From a virus, in IMG/VR virus record IMGVR_UViG_3300045965_000089, positions 1 to 43,536 of that record: a stretch of 43,536 bases of DNA. One strand, given 5' to 3'. Position numbers and translations under genes: made by a program. The number at the start of each line of letters is the position of its first letter. Position 1 is the first letter of the stretch. Under the pieces are notes generated by a model. The model saw only the letters and a list, made by a program, of their open reading frames with translations, did no database searches and was not told where the DNA came from. Below, piece by piece: positions 9,490 to 17,472 of the stretch.

Positions 9490-9513
9490 GGCCGCCTTTC
9501 GGCGGCCTCTTCC
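9490..9513 (+). terminator. Hairpin followed by a pyrimidine run before the tail fibre gene
   Basis: A perfect 7-bp stem, GGCCGCC with loop TTTC and GGCGGCC, is followed by TCTTCCTT. The T-run is short, so termination may be partial. It would separate the core protein transcript from the tail fibre gene. Confidence 0.55.
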
Positions 9514-9527
9514 TTAGAGGTAGCAGC

Positions 9528-12227
9528 ATGACCGTTCCCTCAACGATCAACACGTTCTCCTACGCCGGGGATGGCATTACGACGGTGTTCCCATACCCGT
9601 GCTATTTCCTGAGCGAGGCCGACCTGCGCGTGATCTTAAGGCAGGGGGGCTTCGATACGGCGCAGGCGATCAACACGCACTATTCGGTGTCGGGGGCCGG
9701 CATCCCGGCCGGCGGCGCGGTCGCCTTCGTCGCGCCGCCTGCGGTCGGGCAGACGGTGGTGATCTCGCGCGATCCGCCGATCACGCAAGAGACCGACTAC
9801 GTTCCGAACGATCCGTTTCCCGCCGAGAGCCACGAGCGCGCGCTCGACAAGGCGGCGATGATCGACCAGGCGCTGCGCCGCGACATCGACGGCGCGGTGC
9901 GCGGCGCCTACGGGGAAGCGTTGCAACGGCTGCCGCCGGCGGCGGCGCGGGCGCTGAAATATCCGTTCTTCGACGCGAGCGGCCAGCCGACCCTGATCGA
10001 TGCCGGGCTCGGCGAGCTGGTGTTTTCGCTCGGCAGCTTTCCCGACCGCGCCGCGCTCGCCAATGCCGAAATCGCGACCGCGATCACCAAGGTGGTGTTC
10101 GTCGGCGGCTATGCCAGCTACGGCGACGGCGGGCACGGCTGGTATCGGCACATGCCCGGCGGATCGACCTGGACGGACGGCGAGGTGGTCGACCAGCTCG
10201 GCCAGGTCTGGCAGCTCATGCTCACCAATGGATGCCTCTACGCCGCGCAGCTCGGCGTCGTCGCCGATGGCAATCTGGTAGGAAACATCGGCACCGATAA
10301 CAGCGCGGCGATCTCAAGGATCATCGCTGCGCCGGCGGATATCGTGATCTGGCCCTCCGGCGGCATCCGTTTCCTTAACCCGCAGTATCCGCGCGCGAGC
10401 CAATTCTGGGTCAGCGAGATCGCCGATGTCGGGCCTAACAATATCGACGAGGAGAGCAGGCCGAGCGGTAACTGCTTCGTCTATGCCGGGAGCGGCCATC
10501 GCGCCGCGTTCGAGGGCAATCCTCTCGGGATCTGGAGCAACAATTACTGGAGCGGGATCGGCGTCAGGACCGGCTCGGGGCAGGGCGTCGAGGGCATCAA
10601 CGGCACGGACTGCGAGTGGCTGTTCTATGGCTATCATTGCCGCGGCACGCGTTGGGACAAGTGCCGCTGGCGGCATGGCGGCGGCGTTCAAGGAAATGTC
10701 CCGGCCGAGAGCGTCGAGGGCTCATTCGGCTGCCTGCGGCTCGACGGCAAGCTAAGCGGCGCGACCTGGTATCACGAGTTTCGCGAGAACGAGTTTCTCT
10801 CGGGCGCTTCGCGTGAGGACGGGCCGCTCGGCGGCGCCGATACCGCCAATTACCAGGGCTACGCCTGGGCCTTCGATATCGAGGGCAACGACATTCATGC
10901 GAGCGACTGCCACTTCAACAATACCAGCGTCCGCGGCCGGCTCGGCGGCGGGATGAAGATCTCAGGGTGCAACTTCGAGAACGGCGACTGGGGCTCGGAG
11001 CCGGGCTTCGGCAATCCGGCGACTGGGCGCGCGGCCATCGTCGCCACCAATCAGGCGAACAACAAGGGAGCTACCGGAGACAAGCCGGGCGCCATCGGAC
11101 TGACGATCGATTCCAGCTCGCGCATCGGCCAGTACACCTATGCGATCGTCATCGATGCCTCGTATCATGCCGGCACCAGCGAATGCGGGCTCCGCTGCGA
11201 CGGCAACGGCTTCCGCCGCAACCGCGACGGCGAAGTTTTGCTGATCCAGAACGTCAACGGCACCTGCGGCGGCGGCTCGATTCTCGGCTGCGCCAACACC
11301 ACGCGCGACGAGGACGAGATCGAGGACGTGGACTCGCCCGGCATCGGCAAGGCCGCGCCGATCCGATTGATTGTGCGCGCGTCCGACAAGACGACGCCGG
11401 CGCGCTGGCCCGGGCTGCGGGTATCCAGCAACAACACGCTCTATCCCGAGGTGTGGGACGACCAGCGCGGCATCACCGCGGGATGGTGGCCGCGCCACAA
11501 CGCGACCGCGCTCGACACGCGCGGCGCTGCGCCGAAGGCGATCGCGGATTATCCTGCCGAGCCCAATCCCGGCTGGACCAACATGACGGCGGCCGGCGGC
11601 GTCCTCACCGGCGCCTCGTTTCATGCCGGCTGGCCGTTCCTGACCCGCAGCTCGGTCGACAAGGCGGCGGAATTCCACACCGAGGAGTATGTCTGCGCCG
11701 CCGGCGCCTCGATGAATTTCGGCGGCTACATGAATGCGTTTGTGTGGAGCTGCCCGACCGTGGTCGCCGGCAGCGATCGGGGCTTCGTCGGCCTGCGCAA
11801 CGCAACCGGCGCTATCGGAGAAACAGCGCAGCCGTCGAGCCTGGCGCAGATGTGCGGGGTCGGCTTCGACTCCACCGATCCACGCCACTGGCATTTCATC
11901 ATCGGCGACGTCACCGGCGAGAACCAGCACATCGACCTCGGTTCCGACTTCCCGGTGGACACCACGACTGCGGTTTATGCGCTGCGCATCTGGACCGAGG
12001 GCGCGCTGGAAAAGCTGATGCTGGAGCTGACGCGCGTCGACGCCGCGGGCCCGCGCGTCTATCAGTCGTTCTCGGCGTCGCAGGGGCCGGGCGCCGGGCA
12101 GCCGCTGGTGCCGCATTTCTGGCGCTCGGCAGCGCCGAGCGGCACGGTGGCGATGCGAGTCTATCTGTGGGAATGCCGGGCGCAGCCGTTCGACTGGCTC
12201 GGCTCGCGCCTGCGCAGCGTGCGGTGA
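9528..12227 (+). CDS. Tail fibre protein with T7-type N-terminal domain
   Basis: 899 residues. The first 130 or so resemble the Phage_T7_tail N-terminal domain that fixes the fibre to the tail: an N-terminal segment with GDGITTVFPYPCYFLSEADL, then VSGAG and a region ending in ALDKAAMIDQALRRDI. The middle (about residues 260-620) has many short Gly/Asn/Cys-containing strands of the kind found in beta-helix receptor-binding shafts. The C-terminal 250 residues look like a beta-sandwich tip. No lyase or esterase motif stands out. The RBS AGAGG precedes the ATG. The fibre decides host range and is the part most likely to vary between relatives. Confidence 0.85.
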   Translation: MTVPSTINTFSYAGDGITTVFPYPCYFLSEADLRVILRQGGFDTAQAINTHYSVSGAGIPAGGAVAFVAPPAVGQTVVISRDPPITQETDYVPNDPFPAESHERALDKAAMIDQALRRDIDGAVRGAYGEALQRLPPAAARALKYPFFDASGQPTLIDAGLGELVFSLGSFPDRAALANAEIATAITKVVFVGGYASYGDGGHGWYRHMPGGSTWTDGEVVDQLGQVWQLMLTNGCLYAAQLGVVADGNLVGNIGTDNSAAISRIIAAPADIVIWPSGGIRFLNPQYPRASQFWVSEIADVGPNNIDEESRPSGNCFVYAGSGHRAAFEGNPLGIWSNNYWSGIGVRTGSGQGVEGINGTDCEWLFYGYHCRGTRWDKCRWRHGGGVQGNVPAESVEGSFGCLRLDGKLSGATWYHEFRENEFLSGASREDGPLGGADTANYQGYAWAFDIEGNDIHASDCHFNNTSVRGRLGGGMKISGCNFENGDWGSEPGFGNPATGRAAIVATNQANNKGATGDKPGAIGLTIDSSSRIGQYTYAIVIDASYHAGTSECGLRCDGNGFRRNRDGEVLLIQNVNGTCGGGSILGCANTTRDEDEIEDVDSPGIGKAAPIRLIVRASDKTTPARWPGLRVSSNNTLYPEVWDDQRGITAGWWPRHNATALDTRGAAPKAIADYPAEPNPGWTNMTAAGGVLTGASFHAGWPFLTRSSVDKAAEFHTEEYVCAAGASMNFGGYMNAFVWSCPTVVAGSDRGFVGLRNATGAIGETAQPSSLAQMCGVGFDSTDPRHWHFIIGDVTGENQHIDLGSDFPVDTTTAVYALRIWTEGALEKLMLELTRVDAAGPRVYQSFSASQGPGAGQPLVPHFWRSAAPSGTVAMRVYLWECRAQPFDWLGSRLRSVR

Positions 12228-12233
12228 GCGATC

Positions 12234-12545
12234 ATGTCACGGTCCGACTATGAACCGCCGCCGCCCGATCGGCGGCCGCCGCCGGCGAGCACGATGCAGG
12301 TTGCCGGCCAGGCGGCGAGCGACGTGATCGGCGGCTTGAAGCAGCAACCGCTGATGCTGGCGATCGTCGTCCTGAACCTGATCGGCATCGGCGCGGCGGT
12401 GTGGTTCGTCAACAACTTGGAGGAGCGCCAGCACGCGCGCAGCGTCGAGTTGTTCAAGATGCTGCGCGACTGCGCGACCCCGCATCGCAGCGGCATCGAC
12501 GATCCGTTCCTGTTCCGGGTGGAGGGGCCGGAGCGGGGGCTGTGA
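12234..12545 (+). CDS. Small single-span membrane protein near the lysis cassette
   Basis: 103 residues: a Pro-rich, Arg-rich N-terminus, one clear membrane span (about residues 38-58), then a charged helix and a short tail. It lies directly after the tail fibre and before the endolysin, so a part in lysis (pinholin, holin or spanin-like) is possible. There is no lipobox and no second span. The function is not established. Confidence 0.6.
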   Translation: MSRSDYEPPPPDRRPPPASTMQVAGQAASDVIGGLKQQPLMLAIVVLNLIGIGAAVWFVNNLEERQHARSVELFKMLRDCATPHRSGIDDPFLFRVEGPERGL

Positions 12546-12555
12546 TGTGCGGCGA

Positions 12556-13191
12556 CTACAGTGAGACAGGTTCTGTCACAGCCCGTTCCGGCGCCCATCC
12601 GCGCCGGATGCGCTGTCTCGCAGTCCAATAGTCGATCCCGTTCTCTGAGCACCAATCGGGAATGGTCTGTATCCGATCGCCTATTTGGATCAGTTTCACG
12701 CCACGACGGTTTTTTGACTGATCGGCCTTTGCCAGCCATCGACAATTATTCGGTTCGTAATTGCCGTTGGCATCGATGCGTTCAATGGTGTGTCCGTCGG
12801 GGCGCTCGCCCATATCGGAGAGAAAATACTCAAACCCTGTCTTTGTCGCGTTGCCTTGTCGCCAACGTTTGCACACCGAAATGTGCCGGGCGCCGTAGTC
12901 GATGAATGATTTGTTGTTCGGGTTTTGGCAGCGATCGATCATGTGCCACCAGACTTTGTAGAGCGGATGCGAATGAGAGTTTGGCGGGGCCGTGCCGTGC
13001 TTGCGAATGGAATGTCCGCAGTCCATGCGGACTGTGCCAACGATATTGGATTTCTGGGCTGAGAAGGTCTTCCCGCAGTCGCACCGAAACGTGAAGCGGG
13101 CTGCTTTCCCGCGGTTGAATGTTTGCAGTCCATCAAATGCGATGATGGTCAGTTGACCTTGGCGAAATCCGATCCAGTCCGCGCTTCTCAT
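12556..13191 (-). CDS. HNH homing-type endonuclease
   Basis: This 211-residue protein is on the opposite strand inside the late operon. It has an N-terminal Cys-containing ribbon (CDCGKTF near residue 37 and MDCGH near 56). The HNH core follows, with HPLYKVWWHMIDRC, a YGARHISVCKRW segment, and the pair H-TIERID and N-GNYEPNNCRW (about residues 133-152). The C-terminus resembles a helix-turn-helix DNA-binding repeat (about 180-205). Such genes are selfish elements that cut unoccupied homologous sites and copy themselves in. The region is richer in AT than the genes on either side, consistent with insertion between the membrane protein and the endolysin. Confidence 0.85.
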   Translation of the reverse strand: MRSADWIGFRQGQLTIIAFDGLQTFNRGKAARFTFRCDCGKTFSAQKSNIVGTVRMDCGHSIRKHGTAPPNSHSHPLYKVWWHMIDRCQNPNNKSFIDYGARHISVCKRWRQGNATKTGFEYFLSDMGERPDGHTIERIDANGNYEPNNCRWLAKADQSKNRRGVKLIQIGDRIQTIPDWCSENGIDYWTARQRIRRGWAPERAVTEPVSL

Positions 13192-13235
13192 GCGCGGATT
13201 GTCCTTAGTTATTTCTTCCGGCGCAAGAGGAAACG

Positions 13236-13949
13236 ATGCTCAAACCTGCGGTTATCGACCTTTCTCATCACAATGAGATCCCACAATCCCTTGTCCCGGC
13301 AAAGCAGGCGGGAATTTTGGGGTGCATCCACAAGGTGACCGAGGGGACATCGTTCATCGATGATAAGATCAGCGCGCGACGTTTCCTCGCCGATGAGGCA
13401 GGCATGGCGTGGGGCATGTATCACTTCCTGCGTCCCGGCTCGATGCAGGCGCAGGCGGATTTCTTCGCCAAAATCGCCAAGCAGAACGGCGACCGGGATA
13501 CATTGATCTGCTGCGACTTCGAGGTGGCCGGCATCGCGCTTGCCGAGGTTGCCGAGTTCATGCGGATCATTTCCGACATGGGACAGCGCAGCGCGGTTCT
13601 CTATACCGGGCACAGTCTCAAGGATGCATTGATTGCCGGCGAGGACGGCGATGAGCTGAAACAATATCGGTTATGGCTCGCGCAATATTGCGAGGGCGAG
13701 CCGGACTTGCCGCAGGGATGGGATCGCTGGTGGCTGTGGCAGTACAGCCAGAGCGGTGAAATAGAAGGGATCATGGCGCCAACCGATGTCAATGCCTACG
13801 ATGGCGAGGCCGAGCAACTGCTGCGTGAATGGTCGGGCAGCGGTCGCGAGCCGCGGCCGCCGATGCCGGAACCGGTCACGGTCGCCATGACTTTAACGAT
13901 CGATGCGCCGCCGGGCATTGCGGTCACCGTCAACGGGCAAGCGGTTTAA
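13236..13949 (+). CDS. Endolysin, glycoside hydrolase family 25 (lysozyme)
   Basis: 237 residues. The GH25 fold spans residues 3-195. Its active-site residues are all visible: Asp8 in VIDLSHHN, Glu36 in KVTEGTSF, and the catalytic pair Asp94 and Glu96 in CCDFE. The family's WLAQY and late WQYSQSG and DVNAYDG segments are also present. It cuts the beta-1,4 bond between MurNAc and GlcNAc of peptidoglycan. A short Pro linker and a 25-residue beta-type tail follow. There is no signal peptide, so release should need a holin; the two-span protein at 14289 is the best candidate. RBS AGAGGAAA lies before the ATG. Confidence 0.92.
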   Translation: MLKPAVIDLSHHNEIPQSLVPAKQAGILGCIHKVTEGTSFIDDKISARRFLADEAGMAWGMYHFLRPGSMQAQADFFAKIAKQNGDRDTLICCDFEVAGIALAEVAEFMRIISDMGQRSAVLYTGHSLKDALIAGEDGDELKQYRLWLAQYCEGEPDLPQGWDRWWLWQYSQSGEIEGIMAPTDVNAYDGEAEQLLREWSGSGREPRPPMPEPVTVAMTLTIDAPPGIAVTVNGQAV

Positions 13950-13962
13950 CCAGGAGGCAATG

Positions 13963-14292
13963 ATGAGCAAGATGCAATACACGGCGATCGAGGAGATCAA
14001 GGTCGGCGACAAGACGTTTAAGCCCGGCGACGAGTACAGCGGGGCCGACGTCGCCGATCAGGTGAAGGCCGGCAAGGTGCGCGCCGCCGAGGTGGCCGAC
14101 GCCGAGCCGCAGCAGGCGCCGCCCCCGCCAGCCCCGCCACCATCGCCCGAGGACGACGATGAGGACGGCGAGGAAGACGAGGAGGAGGACGACGACGAGG
14201 AGGAGCCGGAGAAGCCACATCCCAAGGCGGCGGCGAAAGCCGCCGTTGCCAAGCCAAAAGCCAAAACCGTGGCGGCGAGACGACGCCGGTGA
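13963..14292 (+). CDS. Small protein with acidic tract and basic tail
   Basis: 109 residues. AGGAGG at 13952-13957 gives proper spacing to the ATG at 13963; a second ATG one codon earlier is too close. The first 45 residues resemble a small beta-type module (KVGDKTFKPGDEY). A Pro run follows, then about 25 Asp/Glu residues, then a Lys/Ala/Arg tail. The sequence is unlike any enzyme. It lies between the endolysin and a holin-like gene and overlaps the latter's start as GTGA. Confidence 0.65.
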   Translation: MSKMQYTAIEEIKVGDKTFKPGDEYSGADVADQVKAGKVRAAEVADAEPQQAPPPPAPPPSPEDDDEDGEEDEEEDDDEEEPEKPHPKAAAKAAVAKPKAKTVAARRRR

Positions 14293-14489
14293 TCGCGTTC
14301 CTGATCTTCTGCCTGATCGTCCTGGTCGTCGTCGTCGTCCTGATCTACGTGTTCGACCTGCTGATCGGGCTGTTGCCGGGCGCGCCGGCGCACCTGTCGA
14401 CCATCTTCCGGATCATCATCGTGCTGATCGGCTTGCTGCTGATCCTCGATCGGGCGCTGCCGCTGTTGGGCTCGTCGCGGCTGCTGTAG
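14289..14489 (+). CDS. Putative holin
   Basis: 66 residues, almost entirely two hydrophobic helices (about residues 2-27 and 37-58) joined by a short Pro/Gly/His turn. The GTG start overlaps the preceding stop (GTGA). The size, the two spans and the place two genes after the endolysin are typical of a small holin that lets the endolysin reach the wall. There is no family motif to confirm this, so it could be another inner-membrane protein. Confidence 0.65.
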   Translation: MIAFLIFCLIVLVVVVVLIYVFDLLIGLLPGAPAHLSTIFRIIIVLIGLLLILDRALPLLGSSRLL

Positions 14490-14639
14490 CGGCCATCTGA
14501 GGAAGCCGCGGTGCGCCAGGATGCGGGCTTCAAGGGCAGTGAGCGCGCGTCGCATGCCACTCGCGCCCTGTTCTTTCGCCATGGCGAAACTCCGTTTCGT
14601 CGACACGAAATGTCCCAATGGCCGTATATGCCACTCCCA
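14490..14639. other. Gap between converging operons, with a 16-bp perfect palindrome
   Basis: 150 bases between the end of the late + strand operon and the end of the leftward - strand genes. The only structure seen is TTTCGCCATGGCGAAA at 14574-14589, a perfect palindrome. It may be a binding site or a weak two-way terminator. No convincing gene was found here. Confidence 0.4.
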
Positions 14640-15248
14640 TTAGCGCAGCGGGCGCGCCGCCGCGGCGATGGTCTTGAGCCCGGCGGTGACGACGCCGGCG
14701 GCGATGAGCGACAGCACGAGCAGGAGCATGAGGCCGGGCAGGATGGGCGGCCTGGCCGCGGCGGCCTGGCGCGGCATCTTGACGGCGTGCAGGCGCGGCG
14801 GCGGTTCCCAGGCCTCGCCTTCCGGATAGGCAATCGTCCTGACCGGGCGAGGCGCCGGGGCGGCGGCCGCGTAAGCATTCCAGATCGAGGGCGCGCCGGG
14901 CGAGGCCGCATCGCCCTGCGGCCGAGGGGGGCCTGGCCGCGGCTTAGGCAGCGGCGCCGGCGGCGCCTCGCCCGCCGGCCTCTTTCTGGCGGGCGAGCCC
15001 GCATCGCCCTGCGGGCGAGGGGCTCTCTCAGGCGCCCAGGCCAGCGCGCTCTTGGCGAGGCGGCGGCGCCCGCGATACCAGCAGCGCCGCCCGTCGACCT
15101 GGCGCCAGGACCAGCCGGAGCGGCCGGGCCGGGTCTGGCAGGTGCGGCGCGCCTGCGCGGAAATTTCGAGCGGGGGGGCGACGGACGCCGAACCTATCGG
15201 CGCCCTCCCGCCGACGGTCGCCACCAGGAGAAGGGCGGCGGCGTCCAT
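14640..15248 (-). CDS. Membrane-anchored, Pro-rich protein of unknown function
   Basis: 202 residues. A short hydrophobic N-terminus that may be a signal peptide is followed by a compact motif, WSWRQVDGRRCWYRG (about residues 46-60), which I associate with cell-envelope proteins of rhizobial bacteria. A long Pro-rich stretch comes next, then a C-terminal membrane span (about residues 169-192). Two in-frame copies of RPQGDA-SP come from hairpin repeats in the DNA. It starts three bases after the stop of the zinc-ribbon gene, so the two form one unit. In the prophage this pair would lie at the end opposite the integrase, a common place for genes expressed in lysogens. Confidence 0.6.
   Translation of the reverse strand: MDAAALLLVATVGGRAPIGSASVAPPLEISAQARRTCQTRPGRSGWSWRQVDGRRCWYRGRRRLAKSALAWAPERAPRPQGDAGSPARKRPAGEAPPAPLPKPRPGPPRPQGDAASPGAPSIWNAYAAAAPAPRPVRTIAYPEGEAWEPPPRLHAVKMPRQAAAARPPILPGLMLLLVLSLIAAGVVTAGLKTIAAAARPLR
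14904..14923. repeat. REP-like hairpin, copy 1
   Basis: GGCCGCA, a six-base loop TCGCCC, then TGCGGCC: a perfect 7-bp stem. The same loop with a GCCCGCA stem recurs at 14997. Both lie in the same frame of the - strand gene and encode RPQGDA-SP. Confidence 0.6.
14997..15016. repeat. REP-like hairpin, copy 2
   Basis: GCCCGCA, loop TCGCCC, TGCGGGC. The loop is identical to copy 1 and the stem changes are compensated on both sides, so the pairing is kept. Confidence 0.6.
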
Positions 15249-15251
15249 GGG

Positions 15252-15983
15252 CTATGGCTTGGTCGCGCGGCGCGGCGAGGAACCGCCGACGATATCGATC
15301 GGCATGTCGCGGGGGCCGACCAGTGAGGGTCGGTCGGGTTTCTGGCCGCTCGGAAACCCTTGTGCCGCAAGCGCTCCCGCATCGCTGGAAACGCCGACCC
15401 TTGGCTCCCCGCCTTCCTGCGATTTTGCGGCCTTGCGCCAGACGCTTGTATGCGCCGCACAACAGGTGTCTCGGGTGGTGGCGCTGTAGGTGCGCTTGAC
15501 CGGCACCTTGCCCGCGCAAACAACGCAGCGATAATCCCGCGTCGATGGGGTGTCCACCAGCGCGCCTTGGGCTGCCTGTGCCGCTTTGGTAGGCGGCTTG
15601 CGCTCGCGGCAATCGGAACAGGTCGCCAATCCGAGGCTGTCGAATTCGCGCCCGCAACTGCGGCACGTCACGATCGCGCCGCGCGGTCCCTGCCGGATGA
15701 TCCGCGGCGAAACGGGGAAGCGGTTCAGCGCTTGCACCGACGAGGCGATCGGCGGCTGCGGCATTCCACCGGCGTCGTACCATTCGCGGCAGCGGGCGCA
15801 ACAGAAGCGCCCGGAACTGTCGCCGTCCGGCCCGCGATAGAGGAAGCTGCGGCCGCAGGAGAGGCAGGCGATCGGGTCGCCGGGGGCGCCTGCGAACGTT
15901 TCCGCAACGGCGGCGGCGAGTGTCCCACCGAGTGTCACACCTGCTTGCAGCAAAAACGGCATTTTTCGTTCCTTGGCGTTCAT
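15252..15983 (-). CDS. Protein with three zinc ribbons
   Basis: 243 residues. After a short hydrophobic N-terminus, three Cys clusters follow. The first is CLSCGRSF with CCARC (about residues 40-65). The second is CRSCGREF with CSDC (about 107-125). The third is CVVCAGKV with CCAAH (about 152-175). Each looks like a zinc ribbon of the kind that binds nucleic acid or protein. The Pro/Ser/Arg-rich C-terminus has no motif. It sits just beyond the attP core from the integrase, so in a lysogen it would be separated from the leftward operon and expressed on its own or from host DNA. The function is unknown. Confidence 0.65.
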   Translation of the reverse strand: MNAKERKMPFLLQAGVTLGGTLAAAVAETFAGAPGDPIACLSCGRSFLYRGPDGDSSGRFCCARCREWYDAGGMPQPPIASSVQALNRFPVSPRIIRQGPRGAIVTCRSCGREFDSLGLATCSDCRERKPPTKAAQAAQGALVDTPSTRDYRCVVCAGKVPVKRTYSATTRDTCCAAHTSVWRKAAKSQEGGEPRVGVSSDAGALAAQGFPSGQKPDRPSLVGPRDMPIDIVGGSSPRRATKP

Positions 15984-16049
15984 TTTCCGTGCCGGCGGCT
16001 TGACGGGAGCGCCCGCAACAGACTAGGAATTTCAAGGGGTTGGATCGGT

Positions 16050-16089
16050 CGGAGCGTGGCGCAGCCCGGTTAGCGCACTAGTCTGGGGG
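16050..16089 (+). other. attP: Putative attP core: 5' half of a tRNA-Pro(GGG) gene
   Basis: Forty bases fold as the first half of a tRNA. They comprise acceptor strand CGGAGCG, TG, D-stem GCGC with loop AGCCCGGTTA and GCGC, then A. The anticodon stem strand CTAGT and the seven-base loop CTGGGGG with anticodon GGG complete it. The next base breaks the expected ACTAG stem, and no T-arm follows, so this is not a whole tRNA. It overlaps the last 20 bases of the integrase gene. A tRNA fragment beside an integrase is the usual mark of an attachment site, here with the crossover in or near the anticodon loop. Confidence 0.8.
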
Positions 16090-17278
16090 GATTGCGGGCG
16101 ATTGCGCCAACCTCTTGACCCGTCGTCGGTTTTTCCTCTCCTTGCGCGAGTGTCCCGCAAAGTGTCGCGTCCGCAGGCGCGGCCGCTGCATCGGCCGCCT
16201 TCTGCATCGCCGCCGCCACGTCGTCTTTGAGCACATGCGCATAGCGCAAGGTCGTCTCGATCGAGGAATGCCGCAGCAATTCCTTGACGATCTTTAAGTT
16301 GCCGGTCGCGCGCAGGATGCGGGTCGCCGCCGTGTGCCGATGATCGTGCCAGCGAAAGCCGTCGACCTCGGCCTTGACGCGCAGCCGCCGCCACATGGTC
16401 TTGATGCCCGAGGCGGTCATCGGCTGGCGGGCGCCCCGCTCGCGCCCGTCGCGGGTGCGGGCTGCGCGATAGGTGAAGACCGGCCAGCTCCCCGGCAGAT
16501 CGTCGAGGCCGAGCTCGGCGACCACATCGGCGCGCAACTGCCACAGCACAGCGCGCACCGCCGGCGGCAGCGGGATGGTATCGGCCTTGCCGCCCTTGCC
16601 CTTGACGGCGATCGAGCGCTCGCCCCAATCGATGTCGCGCCAGCGCAGCGCGAGACATTCGCCCTGCCGGGCCCCGGTCAGGATCGCGAAGGCGATCAGC
16701 GGCGCATAGTCGGGGCGCGCGGCGGCGAAGGTGCGGGCCTCCTCGGCGGCGGACAATTCGCGCGGCCGCTCGGCCGGCTCCTTGAGCATGTGCAGGCGCC
16801 AGTTGATGCGCTGGAGCTCGGCCTTGCCGACATCTCGCGCCCGCAGCAGCGCCTTGCGCAGCGGCTCGGTGACCGAGCGGTTGACGGTCGCGTTGGAAAG
16901 CGCCTGGCCGTGCCGTCCAAGCTCCGCGCGCCGCTGCGCGACCAGATCGGCGACCAGCGCATCGTCGATATCGGCAAGCCGCCGGCCCGCGCCGATCTCG
17001 CGCTTGAGCCAGTCGAGCGACCAGGCGGCGTTGGCGGCGCCCTCGCCGGCGAGATGCTGGCCGACCTGCGCCCACCATAATTCGCAGGCCTCGCCGAACG
17101 TGAATGGCGCGCCCGGGCCCGCCTTCGCTAGCGCGGTTTCGGCCGCTCGCCGCCGCTCCCGCTCGACCCGCCTGGCATCGCGTTCCGACGCTGTTTTAGT
17201 CGATCCACAAAACTCTCGACCTGCGATCTTGAACCGGTAGTACCAGAACGGCGAACGGGCGCGGCGATAGAGCGACAT
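16070..17278 (-). CDS. int: Tyrosine-type integrase
   Basis: 402 residues from the ATG at 17278. An N-terminal arm-binding part (about 1-50) is followed by a core-binding helical domain (about 58-165) and a catalytic domain (about 175-365). The catalytic residues are all present: Arg204 in TGARQGE, a Lys near 229, the H-x-x-R box His311 and Arg314 in WHDHRHTAAT, His337 in LLRHSSIETT, and the nucleophile Tyr346 in LRYAHV. It would recombine attP with a host tRNA-Pro gene. The last codons (NPPRLVR and stop) are encoded inside the tRNA-like core, so integration changes what lies beyond its C-terminus. It overlaps the excisionase-like gene upstream. Confidence 0.93.
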   Translation of the reverse strand: MSLYRRARSPFWYYRFKIAGREFCGSTKTASERDARRVERERRRAAETALAKAGPGAPFTFGEACELWWAQVGQHLAGEGAANAAWSLDWLKREIGAGRRLADIDDALVADLVAQRRAELGRHGQALSNATVNRSVTEPLRKALLRARDVGKAELQRINWRLHMLKEPAERPRELSAAEEARTFAAARPDYAPLIAFAILTGARQGECLALRWRDIDWGERSIAVKGKGGKADTIPLPPAVRAVLWQLRADVVAELGLDDLPGSWPVFTYRAARTRDGRERGARQPMTASGIKTMWRRLRVKAEVDGFRWHDHRHTAATRILRATGNLKIVKELLRHSSIETTLRYAHVLKDDVAAAMQKAADAAAAPADATLCGTLAQGEEKPTTGQEVGAIARNPPRLVR

Positions 17279-17472
17279 GATTCGGTTCTCCGGTTGGCGG
17301 CGATGAACTTCTCCAGATCGGAGGGATCGAACAAGGGCGAGCGGCGGCTTCCCACATAGGAAATCGCGCCCTCGGCGACGTATTTCTTCAACCGCGCGGT
17401 CGAGATGCCGAGGAACCAGGCGGCGACCGGCGGCGGCATCAGGCGCGCGGGCGGGGCGGTGAGCGAGGTCAT
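17128..17472 (-). CDS. Excisionase-like helix-turn-helix protein
   Basis: 114 residues. Residues 14-62 form a winged helix-turn-helix of the HTH_17/MerR-like type used by excisionases. A first helix ends in VAAWFLGISTARLKKYVAEG, a YVGSRRSPLF wing follows, then a DPSDLEKFIA helix. The C-terminal third overlaps the first 150 bases of the integrase in another frame and is low in complexity. The start overlaps the previous stop (ATGA). Position directly upstream of int supports a role in directing excision, but no experiment or close relative is at hand. Confidence 0.65.
   Translation of the reverse strand: MTSLTAPPARLMPPPVAAWFLGISTARLKKYVAEGAISYVGSRRSPLFDPSDLEKFIAANRRTESCRSIAAPVRRSGTTGSRSQVESFVDRLKQRRNAMPGGSSGSGGERPKPR

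Noticed and set aside
10962-12116. 384-residue - strand frame opposite the tail fibre
   Set aside because: Shadow of the fibre gene; no motif, no ribosome-binding site of note.
14058-14618. - strand frame beginning MGHFVSTKRSF
   Set aside because: The start is in the gap before the holin-like gene, but most of the frame runs antisense to the holin and the acidic protein and is low in complexity.
16050-16125. Complete phage tRNA-Pro gene
   Set aside because: The anticodon stem is not closed and there is no variable loop or T-arm after the anticodon loop.
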